A DNA stretch of 64,000 bases, taken from positions 186,001 to 250,000 of the forward strand of contig JARGOB010000002.1 in the NCBI GenBank assembly GCA_029212925.1, read 5' to 3'. A program made the position numbers and the translations under genes. The notes under the pieces are model-generated. The model worked only from the letters and a program-made list of their open reading frames with translations, was not told the DNA's origin and made no database searches. Origin of the DNA: Coxiellaceae bacterium. Its GTDB lineage: Bacteria; Pseudomonadota; Gammaproteobacteria; Coxiellales; Coxiellaceae. This document shows, one piece after another, positions 1 through 8,978 of the stretch. How positions within the stretch are numbered: the first letter of the stretch is position 1; each line of letters opens with the position of its first letter.

Positions 1-466
1 GTTCGCTCATTTTTTTACCATGCAACTCCAGCGGAATATCCACACCTAATAATAATTCACCCGCACGCGCCTCTGCTGAATAACCGTCATGCTCGGCGTA
101 TTCCATTTCTAATTCTGCTACCCGCATGCCTTGCTCTTCATTCATCTCTGGCAACGCATAGATAGCATCACGCTCTTGCTTAATCGTCCATAATTCTTTG
201 TGCCCCATAATCACCGCATCAATGACATTAAAGTCTTCAAATGCAAATTGATCCTGACTCAACGATGCCACACGCTCATTTGGTCCAAAAGTGACGCTGC
301 CTTGCGTCGCTTCTAGTTTGCCGGATAGGATTTTCAAAAAAGTGGATTTACCACTGCCGTTTGCGCCAATTAAGCCATAATGACCGCCTTCTTCAAATTT
401 GACAGACACATTTTCAAATAACGGCTTGGAACCAAACTGCATGGTAAGATTTGCTGTGGATAACAT
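1..466 (-). CDS. ybiT: ABC-F family ATPase YbiT (N-terminal part, runs off the window)
   Basis: Reading the minus strand from ATG at 466 gives an ABC-F ATPase starting [20 protein letters not shown], with Walker [10 protein letters not shown] at about residues 34-42. The segment from VIMGHKELW to ALPEMNEE, and the stretch [12 protein letters not shown], match my recollection of E. coli YbiT closely. ABC-F proteins are soluble paired ATPases that act on the ribosome rather than in transport. Only about 155 residues are present; the signature motif, the second ATPase domain and the stop lie left of position 1. The ATG is preceded by GAGAAG. It is divergent from the operon at 658. Confidence 0.9.
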   Translation of the reverse strand, partial: MLSTANLTMQFGSKPLFENVSVKFEEGGHYGLIGANGSGKSTFLKILSGKLEATQGSVTFGPNERVASLSQDQFAFEDFNVIDAVIMGHKELWTIKQERDAIYALPEMNEEQGMRVAELEMEYAEHDGYSAEARAGELLLGVDIPLELHGKKMSE

Positions 467-567
467 ATGCTTCTCTATGATCTAAGGTATAAACTGCGGC
501 GATTTTAGCACATGCTTGCTGCTGTGTGAATGTAGTGATTTGCTCCACCCGGCAGCTCCATCTATTC

Positions 568-637
568 TTATACTTAGAGAACAGTTAGGGGTATAATGAC
601 CAACGTAAAAGACCTCCCTTCTTGCCAAAAGAGGTCT
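568..637 (+). promoter_or_regulatory. Candidate promoter and leader hairpin of the 658 operon
   Basis: A good -10 hexamer TATAAT lies at 592-597; the -35 (TTATAC, 568-573) is weak. Downstream, AGACCTC (610-616) and GAGGTCT (631-637) can form a small hairpin just before the GGAAAGG ribosome site at 644-650. No clear T-tract follows, so it may be a leader structure rather than a terminator. Regulation is inferred only. Confidence 0.35.
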
Positions 638-657
638 GGCCACGGAAAGGCAGGCTA

Positions 658-2172
658 ATGAACATTACTATAAATGCTAAAAACACTGCTTTTGTCATTG
701 TTGCAACATCGCTGATGTGCTTAGCATCCTACATGCTTAATACCCACACGTTTTTATATTGGGATGTAGCCTGGCACGTAGAAGGAGCGGCTAGAGTACT
801 TAACGGCGGACGCTACTTAAGCAACCTTGCTGATGATAACCCGCCAATGGTTTTTTTTTACTACCTACCTTTAGCTTACTTCTGCAAAGCAATTGGCATA
901 CTCAGCACTGAAGCCACGCATACCTATATATATGCCCTTTACATAGCTTGCTTCTCAGTTATTTATTGTGTGTTAAAAAACAATGAGCTATCTACACTTA
1001 AGATTAATATCATTTACCTCACAGCAATCAGCCTCACCTTATTTCTTGGTGTCAATTATATTGGCCAAAGAGAACTTAATATGCTTTGCTTTTTTACACC
1101 ATACCTCTTACTCAATCTATTTAATAAAAAACCAAGTCGGTTAACCGGTTTAGCCTCTGCCTCATTAGCCGCCATTGGAATCATGCAAGCACCTTTTTAT
1201 CTATTATTACCGGTAATAATAGATACCTACAATAACCTAATAGAGCATTCACAAATACGCCTTACACAGATCATATTTTATTGCCTATGTGTATTTCTGC
1301 TTCTGGTTAGCTATCTTTTATATCCACACTACTTTGACACCATTATCCCTCTTGTGTACTTTGCCCAACATGCATTAAACACAATGTATACCCAGATGAT
1401 TTTATTTAACCCAATTCTATGGCCTTGTATCGTCGCATTATTGCTGCTACCACTACTTTTAATCAAGACCACTGCAAAATACAATGCAATAAAATGCATT
1501 TTACTGATTGTTTGCGCCATACTGATTTATTTACTTGAACATAAGATATGGTTCTATCATCTGCTGCCAGTCATTTACTTGAGTGTGATATCCTTCGCTT
1601 TTCTTGCTACTCAAAATATAAGCGACTCCTTTGTAAAAAAAACGATAATTTACACACCTATTATCTTGCTACTATTCACCTTTTTACTGATAACAATACC
1701 CCAATACATAAAAAACCGGCAGCAATTCGCCGATTCACAATCACAGATTAACCAGCTGATTCGATTCACTCATACTATCAGCAATAAAAACGCTAAACTG
1801 CTTATTTTAACAACACGAGTAACACCCACCTATGAAGTTCAACTACACACAGGCATTCATGTTATTTCTCCTTGGGCAAATGACTGGATACTCCCCAGCC
1901 TCGTAGCTACCAACAGTCAAGTTAATACAAAAGAACTGAATAAACTGCAGCGCCTCTATACCACATTAATATTAAATGCGCTCAAGCAGGCACCTCAATA
2001 CATTATTTACTATGCAAGCCATCCGATGCCATATATTCGAAAGAAGGAGTTTGACTACTACAATTTTTTATACCAAAATCCCAGCTTTACATATATCCTG
2101 AAAAACTATATAAAAACGGGTGAAATCGGAAGGTTTAGCCTTTTAACACGGAGAGTAAATTATTCTAGCTAA
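658..2172 (+). CDS. Polytopic membrane protein, GT-C / PMT-like glycosyltransferase fold
   Basis: A 504-residue, very hydrophobic protein with about a dozen membrane segments. After the first segment comes a loop with YWD (Asp36), then LADDNPP at residues 58-63 followed by VFFYYLP. This is the layout of the first periplasmic loop of GT-C enzymes (ArnT/PMT/GT39), which use polyprenyl-phosphate sugars. I use ATG at 658 with GGAAAGG upstream; a longer TTG start at 622 lacks a ribosome site. It heads a tight operon with a CDP-alcohol phosphatidyltransferase, a phosphatase and a methyltransferase, so a role in envelope lipid or glycan modification is likely. Donor and acceptor cannot be read from the sequence. 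Confidence 0.6.
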   Translation: MNITINAKNTAFVIVATSLMCLASYMLNTHTFLYWDVAWHVEGAARVLNGGRYLSNLADDNPPMVFFYYLPLAYFCKAIGILSTEATHTYIYALYIACFSVIYCVLKNNELSTLKINIIYLTAISLTLFLGVNYIGQRELNMLCFFTPYLLLNLFNKKPSRLTGLASASLAAIGIMQAPFYLLLPVIIDTYNNLIEHSQIRLTQIIFYCLCVFLLLVSYLLYPHYFDTIIPLVYFAQHALNTMYTQMILFNPILWPCIVALLLLPLLLIKTTAKYNAIKCILLIVCAILIYLLEHKIWFYHLLPVIYLSVISFAFLATQNISDSFVKKTIIYTPIILLLFTFLLITIPQYIKNRQQFADSQSQINQLIRFTHTISNKNAKLLILTTRVTPTYEVQLHTGIHVISPWANDWILPSLVATNSQVNTKELNKLQRLYTTLILNALKQAPQYIIYYASHPMPYIRKKEFDYYNFLYQNPSFTYILKNYIKTGEIGRFSLLTRRVNYSS

Positions 2173-2752
2173 CAGCGTAACCATATTAAGAGTTATATTG
2201 GCTCTAGTATCTATCACTATAATGTACAATCATCTAGCCACATTTCATTTGATGGCCATCATTCTTATCCCAATTGTAATGGCACTGGACATGCTCGACG
2301 GTTATGTAGCCCGAGCATTTTCTTCCAGTACAGAATACGGCTCTCTCTACGATATTTTAGCTGACCGTATTATCGCTTTCGCTTTGTTTATCTTCTTTGT
2401 TAGTGTAAATGTCTGTAGCTTCTGGGCCGCGTTAATCATTGTAATGCGAGGTCTTATTCTTGACAATATACGCTGCATTGCTTTCAAGCACGGTATTCAA
2501 GCTTTCTCAAATAATAAATTTAATGCGCATGCATTGGCCCATATTTTGACGCAGTCTTATTTTAGCCGCGGACTCTATAACTCGCTAAAGACTGTATTAT
2601 TTACCATCTTTGCTATCCAGTACTGTTATGGCAGAGTACCAATTTCCATTATAAACGCCATCACATGGGCAACTGTCGCTTGGGGGTTGATACGTGCTAT
2701 TCCGGTTTTTTATATGGGCAACCAACTGATTAATAAAAGAGCCAGTAGTTAG
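2162..2752 (+). CDS. CDP-alcohol phosphatidyltransferase, probable ATT start
   Basis: This membrane enzyme carries the complete CDP-alcohol phosphotransferase signature: D43-x2-D46-G47-x2-A50-R51-x8-G60-x3-D64-x3-D68. The family transfers a phosphatidyl group from CDP-diacylglycerol to an alcohol, as in PgsA or phosphatidylinositol synthases. The conserved N-terminal NSVTILR segment lies upstream of the first conventional start (TTG 2198, no ribosome site). An in-frame TAA at 2156-2158 leaves only ATT codons (2159 or 2162) as starts, with GGAGAG 5-8 bases upstream. The gene overlaps the end of the membrane protein gene and is followed one base later by a phosphatase, so translation may be coupled. 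The alcohol substrate is unknown. Confidence 0.8.
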   Translation: MLANSVTILRVILALVSITIMYNHLATFHLMAIILIPIVMALDMLDGYVARAFSSSTEYGSLYDILADRIIAFALFIFFVSVNVCSFWAALIIVMRGLILDNIRCIAFKHGIQAFSNNKFNAHALAHILTQSYFSRGLYNSLKTVLFTIFAIQYCYGRVPISIINAITWATVAWGLIRAIPVFYMGNQLINKRASS

Positions 2753-2753
2753 C

Positions 2754-3323
2754 ATGAAAATCCGACTGATTAGGCATGCCGAGGTCAATATTACCAAAAG
2801 ATACCGCCTATCGTGTAATGCTTTTCAAGACTGGGTGGATGAATACAAACAAGCCAGTATTCTCAAACAGGATCAGCTTTGTAATGCGCCACCGCTTGAA
2901 AAAAATTATATTATTTCCAGCAGTCTTCCTCGATGCACCCAAACAGCCATGCAACTGTTTAATAGAATTGACTGCACCTCCAATCTTTACCAAGAAGCTG
3001 AATTTTCTGCACTAAAAATACCAAAAATTAACTTTAAGCCACAACACTGGTCTGCCATCTGCCGTTTTTTCTGGCTGCTTGGCTACAAAAAAAATACATC
3101 CGAATCTAAAAATGAATTTTTATGCCGAATTGACCGAGCAACTCAAACACTGATAGCACAAGCTTGTAAATATGATACCGTTACATTGGTATCTCACTAT
3201 TGGGTTAATCGTTTTATTGCAAAAAAATTAAAGCAGCAACAGTGGCATTTGCACAAGCATCATCAGCCACACCAAAATTTAGGATCCAGTATTTACATAA
3301 AGGAGACAGAACATGACCTCTAG
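2754..3323 (+). CDS. Histidine phosphatase family protein
   Basis: A 189-residue protein with an N-terminal phosphohistidine motif RHAE (His8) and a second catalytic His at about residue 148 in LVSHYW, as in the phosphoglycerate-mutase-like phosphatases. It starts one base after the phosphatidyltransferase stop and overlaps the methyltransferase start by 11 bases. That arrangement suggests it dephosphorylates the product of the phosphatidyltransferase, as PGP phosphatases do after PgsA. This is inference from position; family members also act on sugars or proteins. Confidence 0.7.
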   Translation: MKIRLIRHAEVNITKRYRLSCNAFQDWVDEYKQASILKQDQLCNAPPLEKNYIISSSLPRCTQTAMQLFNRIDCTSNLYQEAEFSALKIPKINFKPQHWSAICRFFWLLGYKKNTSESKNEFLCRIDRATQTLIAQACKYDTVTLVSHYWVNRFIAKKLKQQQWHLHKHHQPHQNLGSSIYIKETEHDL

Positions 3324-3957
3324 CAATAAGATGCCATTGAAAGATGTTTTTAACGACATCTACAAAACAAATAAGTGGCTGATTGGATCAGGAACTGGAT
3401 CGATCCCGATATTAAATAGCTCAATAATCCATTTTATTAACAGATTCATAAATGAACATACCGACATAGAAACTGTTCTTGATATTGGCTGTGGGGATTT
3501 TAAAATAGGGAAAAAATTATGCGTAGAAAATAAGAAATACATTGGTGTCGATGTCTCAAGTGAAATTATAAAACACTGTAAGAATAAAAATTTTAAAAAA
3601 AATTACCAGTTTATCGAGCTTGATGCCGCACACGACCAATTACCAGCAGCTGATTTAATCATCTTAAAGGATGTATTAATGCATTTGTGCTTTGAAAAAA
3701 TTCATATAATACTCGATAAAATTAATACCTATAAATATGTCATTATACAAAATGACATTTATAGTGAAGACATGGTCAATGTTGATATTAAAGACGGTGA
3801 CTTTAGGGCATTAAATGTTACACTTTCCCCTTTTGAAGATAGAGGTTATCAACTTGCTCACACCTATATTGAGGGTCTGCAATATCCGGGTGTTCTGTTA
3901 TCTAAGTTTATACCGTTTATCCGTGGTCGTTATAAAGGTATTTTTACAAATACATAG
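3313..3957 (+). CDS. Class I SAM-dependent methyltransferase
   Basis: A 214-residue protein with motif I VLDIGCGDF (residues 55-63) and YIGVDVS about 20 residues later, where the acidic residue would bind the SAM ribose. LIILKDVLMHL matches the motif IV region. It is last in the 658-3957 operon and overlaps the phosphatase gene. A role in methylating the lipid or glycan made by the preceding enzymes is plausible but unproved. Base composition is AT-rich, as in its operon partners. Confidence 0.75.
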   Translation: MTSSNKMPLKDVFNDIYKTNKWLIGSGTGSIPILNSSIIHFINRFINEHTDIETVLDIGCGDFKIGKKLCVENKKYIGVDVSSEIIKHCKNKNFKKNYQFIELDAAHDQLPAADLIILKDVLMHLCFEKIHIILDKINTYKYVIIQNDIYSEDMVNVDIKDGDFRALNVTLSPFEDRGYQLAHTYIEGLQYPGVLLSKFIPFIRGRYKGIFTNT

Positions 3958-4016
3958 ATGACAATCGTGGTGGATGTCGTTAGGATAGAGCAATCAATAG
4001 AAACAAGGAGCGCTCA

Positions 4017-5210
4017 TTGACCCAGTTTGACCCCAGCTGCACCAGCGCCTTTAGCTTAAAAAAAACCATTGAACCGTATCAATCCGGGCCATTAGATGGC
4101 ATGACATTTGCCGTTAAAGACCTCATCGATACCCAGGGTGATGTCACTAGTTGTGGCAACCCCAGCTGGCATGACAAACACCAACCCGCTGTTATCAATG
4201 CCGTCTGTGTCGATCAATGCTTAAGTGCAGGCGCACGCTGTGTAGGTAAAACAAAAACCAATGAATTCGCCTTTGGATTAACCGGTGAAAATGATTTTTA
4301 TGGCACCGCACTCAACCCCAATGCACCGGATCGCATACCCGGCGGCTCATCTGCCGGTTCGGCTTCTGCTATTGCTAGCGGCGAATGTGATTTTGCACTC
4401 GGCACCGATACCGGTGGCTCTGTACGCGTACCCGCTAGCAATTGCGGCGTATGGGGTATGCGCACCACATCAGGGCGCATCTCAGTGGCTGGTGTTAACC
4501 CACTCGCCACTTCGTTTGATAGCGTCGGTGTTTTTGCCAAAGACCTCGAGTCATTAACACGCGCAACACAGTGCATGTTAGGCAGTATAAATACGCCAAA
4601 TGATAACGGCATTAATGAGATTTTGTTGCCAGTCGATATCCTCGAGCAATGCGATGATGAAGTCGCTAACTGTGCACGTGATTGGTTTGCACAACTCTCA
4701 AAACAACACACCACACGAGAAATAAAGCTGTGTGAAATACTGCAAACTGATACCACATTACGTGAATTATTTAACAACTACTGCGCCATTCATTGGTGTG
4801 AAATTTGGTCTGCTTTAGGTGACTGGGTTGAACAACACCAGCCCGAACTTGGTCAAGCCACCACCATTAACTTTGCATTGGCAAAAAAAGCGGATCGCAC
4901 ACAATTATACCAAGCATTTAAATATCGCCAACAAATTGAATATTGCATTAACCAATTGCTCGCTGACAATCGCTTACTACTATTACCATCAACGCCGGCA
5001 GTTCCGCCCATAAAAGGTCAAGTCGATGCCGACCGCACTAAAGGTAACTACATTCCACGTTTATCAGGCATTTGCAGCTTGGCTGCCTTTGCACGCTGTC
5101 CGCAAGTGTCACTGCCCATCGCCAATGTAGACGGTGTGCCGCAAGGATTAGGCCTAATGGCAGCGACTGGCTGTGATGAATTTGTGTTAAGCGCATGCAA
5201 AGCCACTTAA
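4017..5210 (+). CDS. Amidase signature family hydrolase
   Basis: A 397-residue amidase with the Ser-cisSer-Lys triad visible: Lys34 in FAVKDL, cis-Ser near residue 112 in GGSSAGSA, and nucleophile Ser135 in DTGGSVRVPAS. The family hydrolyses amide bonds; GatA and many catabolic amidases share this core. It is shorter than GatA (about 480 residues) and no gatB or gatC is nearby, so a stand-alone amidase is likelier. Translation starts at TTG 4017 behind a strong AAGGAG at 4005-4010. The substrate is unknown. Confidence 0.85.
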   Translation: MTQFDPSCTSAFSLKKTIEPYQSGPLDGMTFAVKDLIDTQGDVTSCGNPSWHDKHQPAVINAVCVDQCLSAGARCVGKTKTNEFAFGLTGENDFYGTALNPNAPDRIPGGSSAGSASAIASGECDFALGTDTGGSVRVPASNCGVWGMRTTSGRISVAGVNPLATSFDSVGVFAKDLESLTRATQCMLGSINTPNDNGINEILLPVDILEQCDDEVANCARDWFAQLSKQHTTREIKLCEILQTDTTLRELFNNYCAIHWCEIWSALGDWVEQHQPELGQATTINFALAKKADRTQLYQAFKYRQQIEYCINQLLADNRLLLLPSTPAVPPIKGQVDADRTKGNYIPRLSGICSLAAFARCPQVSLPIANVDGVPQGLGLMAATGCDEFVLSACKAT

Positions 5211-5253
5211 TTTTTCTCAAAAAATCATATCATTACATCTTGCCAAGATTATT

Positions 5254-5282
5254 TTGAGCTGTTAATAGTTTATTAATATAAT
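5254..5282 (+). promoter_or_regulatory. Sigma-70-type promoter for the phosphatase gene
   Basis: TTGAGC (5254-5259) and TATAAT (5277-5282) are separated by 17 bases, close to consensus. The predicted start of transcription is about 20 bases before the TTG codon at 5311. Confidence 0.55.
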
Positions 5283-5310
5283 TCTAGTATTCTCAACTCA
5301 TGATTAACCA

Positions 5311-6192
5311 TTGCATATAGCGTTGAATATTGTGACCAGAAAAGCCTTATCTTATCCACCCGGTTTTCGCGAGCTAAGCTGCAGAGCATTGCCAGAAAAA
5401 TGTAGATTCACAGTTGCCGGTTTAGCACACCCCCTCGAAAATCTAGAAGGCGATCGTTTTTCCGATGATGCGGCAGCTGACAATTTTCTCTACTTACAAC
5501 AACACCACTATAAAGCGCTTATTTCATTCGACAGTAAATACATCGAAATAGTTAGAGCCGCCGCACATCAACATAACCTTAAACACTTGCATTACCCGAT
5601 TGGTGACTGGGACACGCCTACTGTTAAGCAATTCGATGATATTCACAGCATGGTCTCATCGATAAAAGGCAAAGTGGCCATACACTGCTTAGAAGGGATT
5701 GGTCGAACAGGCACACAACTTGCCGCACTGGTACTACGCCATCAAATTAACTGCATGGTGGCAAAAAAAAGCTTCAATAAACGCAAGCAGCAACGCAGCC
5801 TACAATTCACTGAATTCGTTGCAGGCAGCCACCTCGATGATAGCTCATCCAGTGACAGCAGCGATAGCGATAACTACGGGTTCGTTATTGGACGCAGTGA
5901 CACACGCTGCACCAAACTGGTCAAATTCAGCATTGAATTCGTACGTCACTTACGCTCACCGGCAGGCGAAGCCAATAGCCTAGAATCAATAGAAACCGCC
6001 GAAGAAATAAAAGCGCTGTGTGATTATCAAGAAGTTTTACTTGAAAGAGCAATAGCACGACAACAAGAAAAGACCAAGCTATCAAAAACATTACTACAAA
6101 GCTTATTTCACTACCCTAAACCCACCCCAACTACAAGCGACAACAGACATGGCAGCTATGCTGCCCGCTCACGCCTTATACGCCACAGATGA
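5311..6192 (+). CDS. Dual-specificity / tyrosine phosphatase-like protein with acidic Ser-rich insert
   Basis: A 293-residue protein with the cysteine phosphatase loop HCLEGIGRTGT, where Cys126 and Arg132 give CX5R, and a preceding acidic GDWDTP loop (about residues 98-103) that could supply the general acid. Residues 176-187 form an Asp/Ser tract, and the C-terminal half matches nothing I recognise. Such phosphatases in host-associated gammaproteobacteria are often secreted effectors, but no secretion signal can be proved here. No good ribosome site precedes TTG 5311; TTG 5323 and GTG 5332 are alternatives. The end overlaps the convergent permease gene by 37 bases. Confidence 0.65.
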   Translation: MHIALNIVTRKALSYPPGFRELSCRALPEKCRFTVAGLAHPLENLEGDRFSDDAAADNFLYLQQHHYKALISFDSKYIEIVRAAAHQHNLKHLHYPIGDWDTPTVKQFDDIHSMVSSIKGKVAIHCLEGIGRTGTQLAALVLRHQINCMVAKKSFNKRKQQRSLQFTEFVAGSHLDDSSSSDSSDSDNYGFVIGRSDTRCTKLVKFSIEFVRHLRSPAGEANSLESIETAEEIKALCDYQEVLLERAIARQQEKTKLSKTLLQSLFHYPKPTPTTSDNRHGSYAARSRLIRHR

Positions 6193-7550
6193 TACGCATA
6201 AAATATCACTACCGGACATACCATCGCCACCAAACCAACGGTAAACATAACGCGGTAATGGTGATCACCACCGACATTAATACCATCCGGCGGGAAGAAG
6301 CCAACATATAAGGCCAACGCACAACCCAACATACCCAACACACTCACCACGTAAAAACATATTTTTTTACCTGGCAAATGAAAACCACCCTCAGTGCGTG
6401 GGAAACGCGCCTTTAACACAATCGCCGCGATAAACATCAACAGGTACATCAACAAATACAGCTCAGTACTTAAATCGGTTAAAAACCAGTACGAGCCATT
6501 CACGCTAGGCACAAACAAAAATACCAGACAAATAACACTGACCAATATCGCCTGCAATAATAATACCGACACCGCCACATCATGCTTATTTCGATACTGT
6601 AAAAAATGCGGTAAGAAATGATGATCAGCTGCTTGTAACAAACCTCGTGCTGGCGAAATAATCCAATTAATCATACTACCAAAACCACCAATCAAAATCA
6701 TAATAGCAATAACCGGTACAAACCACGTCATATGGTAAGCATGAAAAAAGCTACTAAACACTTCCATCACACCGGTCACCAAACTGATTTTATCGTGCGG
6801 CAATACCATCGCAATCGCCAATGAACCCAAAATCATCGTCACTAATATAATCGCCACTGAACACATTAATGCCATCGGAAAATTACGTGACGGATTTTTT
6901 ACATGACTAACATGCACCGTCGCTAACTCCATACCTAAATAAGAAGCCACAATGGCTGTTAACGAAACCCAACTTTGCGGATGCGACAAGCTAGGAAATA
7001 CATTGCTGGCCGTTAAATGAATCTGCATCGGCTTGCCTGAAACAACCCAAATAATGGCCAGCACAATAATTAATATCATTGGTATCACCATACCAATCAC
7101 CGTGCACGCTGCCGCAAAACGTGCCGACGTGCGCAAACCACGCAAGTTCAACAACGTTAAGCCCCAAAACACAACCAATATAACCGTAATTAAATAATAT
7201 TTATTTTGTGCCCACGCCGGATGGATAATATACGCCAAGATACCAGCGATAAACGATAACATAGTCGGGTACCACACCATGGTGTTAATCCATTGCAACC
7301 ATATCGCCAAAAAACCAATCTTCTCACCCAATGCTTTGGTTACCCAAAAATACACCCCCCCTTTGTGGGTCCACTTAGATGATAATTCTGCTGAAATTAA
7401 TGCCACCGGCAATAAAAATAAAATCGCTGCCAGAATAAAAAAGAAAATCAACGTACTACCAAACAAAGCCGTCGCTGGTAAATTACGAATACTATCAATC
7501 GCACCGGTAATTAACATCATCAAACTAAAAAGGGATAACATTTGTGTCAT
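6156..7550 (-). CDS. APC-superfamily amino-acid transporter, glutamate/GABA antiporter type
   Basis: A 464-residue protein with about 12 membrane segments. The N-terminus (MLSLFSLMML, then SIRNLP, then the GGVYFWV segment) is characteristic of the GadC-like branch of the APC superfamily, which exchanges amino acids in the inner membrane. It lies 3' of deoC on the same strand and overlaps its end by 4 bases, so the two are probably cotranscribed. The exact substrate is not determined by sequence; a nutrient-uptake role is as likely as acid resistance because no decarboxylase gene is adjacent. Confidence 0.8.
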   Translation of the reverse strand: MTQMLSLFSLMMLITGAIDSIRNLPATALFGSTLIFFFILAAILFLLPVALISAELSSKWTHKGGVYFWVTKALGEKIGFLAIWLQWINTMVWYPTMLSFIAGILAYIIHPAWAQNKYYLITVILVVFWGLTLLNLRGLRTSARFAAACTVIGMVIPMILIIVLAIIWVVSGKPMQIHLTASNVFPSLSHPQSWVSLTAIVASYLGMELATVHVSHVKNPSRNFPMALMCSVAIILVTMILGSLAIAMVLPHDKISLVTGVMEVFSSFFHAYHMTWFVPVIAIMILIGGFGSMINWIISPARGLLQAADHHFLPHFLQYRNKHDVAVSVLLLQAILVSVICLVFLFVPSVNGSYWFLTDLSTELYLLMYLLMFIAAIVLKARFPRTEGGFHLPGKKICFYVVSVLGMLGCALALYVGFFPPDGINVGGDHHYRVMFTVGLVAMVCPVVIFYAYHLWRIRRERAA

Positions 7551-8293
7551 AATGGTTGCTCAATTTGGCGAGTAATGTCTTGCAACAATTGGCTCGCTCC
7601 TATTCGAAAGCGTGCTGGCTGCAACATATCCACACCAAGGTAACGCTCTATTAACTGTACATATTCATAGGCTGACACCACAGTACGAATGCCGCCCGAT
7701 AATTTGATACCTGTTTTCGCACCGCTGTTTTGCAATGTGGTGACAATCGTCTCAACCGCCGATAAAGTAGCACCTACAGGCACTTTACCTGTCGATGTCT
7801 TAACAAAATCCGCACCACAATCAACGACTAACTGAGTCGCTTGCTGAATCAATTCATTCGACTGCAAAGCTCCCGACTCAATAATAATTTTTAATACGCG
7901 ATCGCCACACACTTGACGACAACATTGCAATATTTTTGCAACCCGTGACTCACCACCCTGAGCCAAAAGGTCATATGGCATCACCACGTCTAGCTCATCA
8001 GCACCCTGCTTAATCGCTTGCGCAATAGCTGCTTGTATGTCATCACTGGATAACGTCGGTTGCGGAAAATTAATCACAGTTGCTACACGAATGTCACTGC
8101 CCTGTAATGCGTCCTTCGCGATTTCAATCCATTGCGGAAAAATACAAACGGCGGCGGCATTGCCATAGGGTGTTCGTGCTTGCTCACACAATACCATTAC
8201 ATCTGCTGATGTGCATGAAGGCGCCAATAACGTCAAGTCTAAACATGGCACCAACTGGCGTGCAAACTCACGCAATAACACTCTCCTTGTCAT
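7547..8293 (-). CDS. deoC: Deoxyribose-phosphate aldolase
   Basis: A class I aldolase of about 248 residues that cleaves 2-deoxyribose-5-phosphate to acetaldehyde and glyceraldehyde-3-phosphate in nucleoside catabolism. The Schiff-base Lys is at about 165 in FVKTSTGK, and LDVVMPYDLL and KIIIESG match the family barrel. Two starts are possible. ATG 8293 lies inside hda; TTG 8275 has AAGGAG seven bases upstream and overlaps the hda stop, and I find it the better supported. Its position behind hda suggests translational coupling. Confidence 0.9.
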   Translation of the reverse strand: MTRRVLLREFARQLVPCLDLTLLAPSCTSADVMVLCEQARTPYGNAAAVCIFPQWIEIAKDALQGSDIRVATVINFPQPTLSSDDIQAAIAQAIKQGADELDVVMPYDLLAQGGESRVAKILQCCRQVCGDRVLKIIIESGALQSNELIQQATQLVVDCGADFVKTSTGKVPVGATLSAVETIVTTLQNSGAKTGIKLSGGIRTVVSAYEYVQLIERYLGVDMLQPARFRIGASQLLQDITRQIEQPL

Positions 8294-8978
8294 TCAACAC
8301 TTGACGCACAAAAGGTAATGTCAGCTTGCGTTGCGCTGCGATTGAAGCAACATCCAAACGGTCTAATAATTGAAACAATGCTGTCATATCGCGCTGATAA
8401 TGATTCAGTAAAAACTGGCCAATGCCTTGCGAGAGCTCCAACCCGCGGTTTTTAGCACGCAAACTAATCGCCGCAATTTTTTGCTTGTCTGATAACGGCT
8501 GCAAATGAAACACCAAACCATGACTTAAGCGCGACTGTAAATCCGCCAACTTCCATGGCAGTGCACGCGGCGCGCCACGAGCGGCAAATACTAAATGGGT
8601 ATCGAATTGTTTGGCACGATTATAAAAATGAAATAACGCTTCTTGCCAATGCATATCCGCCGCAATAGCCTCTATATCATCCAACACCACCAAATCAAAC
8701 TGCTCTAAACCATCAAAAATTTCAGGCGATAACTGGGCAAAATCACTTAATGATAAGTACATCGCCGTGCCACTATTGCTTTGCATATAGTGGCAGGTCG
8801 CTTGCAGTAAATGGCTATGGCCACTGCCGTTCGCACCCCAAATATAAATCGCTTGATCAGAATGTGCTTCAACCAAGTGACGCAATGCACTCACTACCGT
8901 GGCATTATCGCCAATATAAAAATTTTCAAACGTTGCATCATCATCCAATGAAACATTCAGTGGCAATTGCATTACCAT
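8268..8978 (-). CDS. hda: DnaA regulatory inactivator Hda
   Basis: A 236-residue AAA+ protein resembling the DnaA ATPase domain, lacking the DnaA DNA-binding domain IV. It has a degenerate Walker A (GANGSGHSH), Walker B LVVLDDIEAI and the arginine region SRLSHGL. Near the N-terminus, QLPLNVSL resembles the Hda clamp-binding motif. Hda with the sliding clamp promotes ATP hydrolysis by DnaA and limits re-initiation. It follows a DUF2066 gene directly, an arrangement common in Gammaproteobacteria. Confidence 0.88.
   Translation of the reverse strand: MVMQLPLNVSLDDDATFENFYIGDNATVVSALRHLVEAHSDQAIYIWGANGSGHSHLLQATCHYMQSNSGTAMYLSLSDFAQLSPEIFDGLEQFDLVVLDDIEAIAADMHWQEALFHFYNRAKQFDTHLVFAARGAPRALPWKLADLQSRLSHGLVFHLQPLSDKQKIAAISLRAKNRGLELSQGIGQFLLNHYQRDMTALFQLLDRLDVASIAAQRKLTLPFVRQVLNDKESVIA

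Noticed and set aside
4017..5210. gatA subunit of the Glu-tRNA amidotransferase
   Set aside because: It is shorter than GatA and there is no gatB or gatC nearby, so only the amidase family is claimed.
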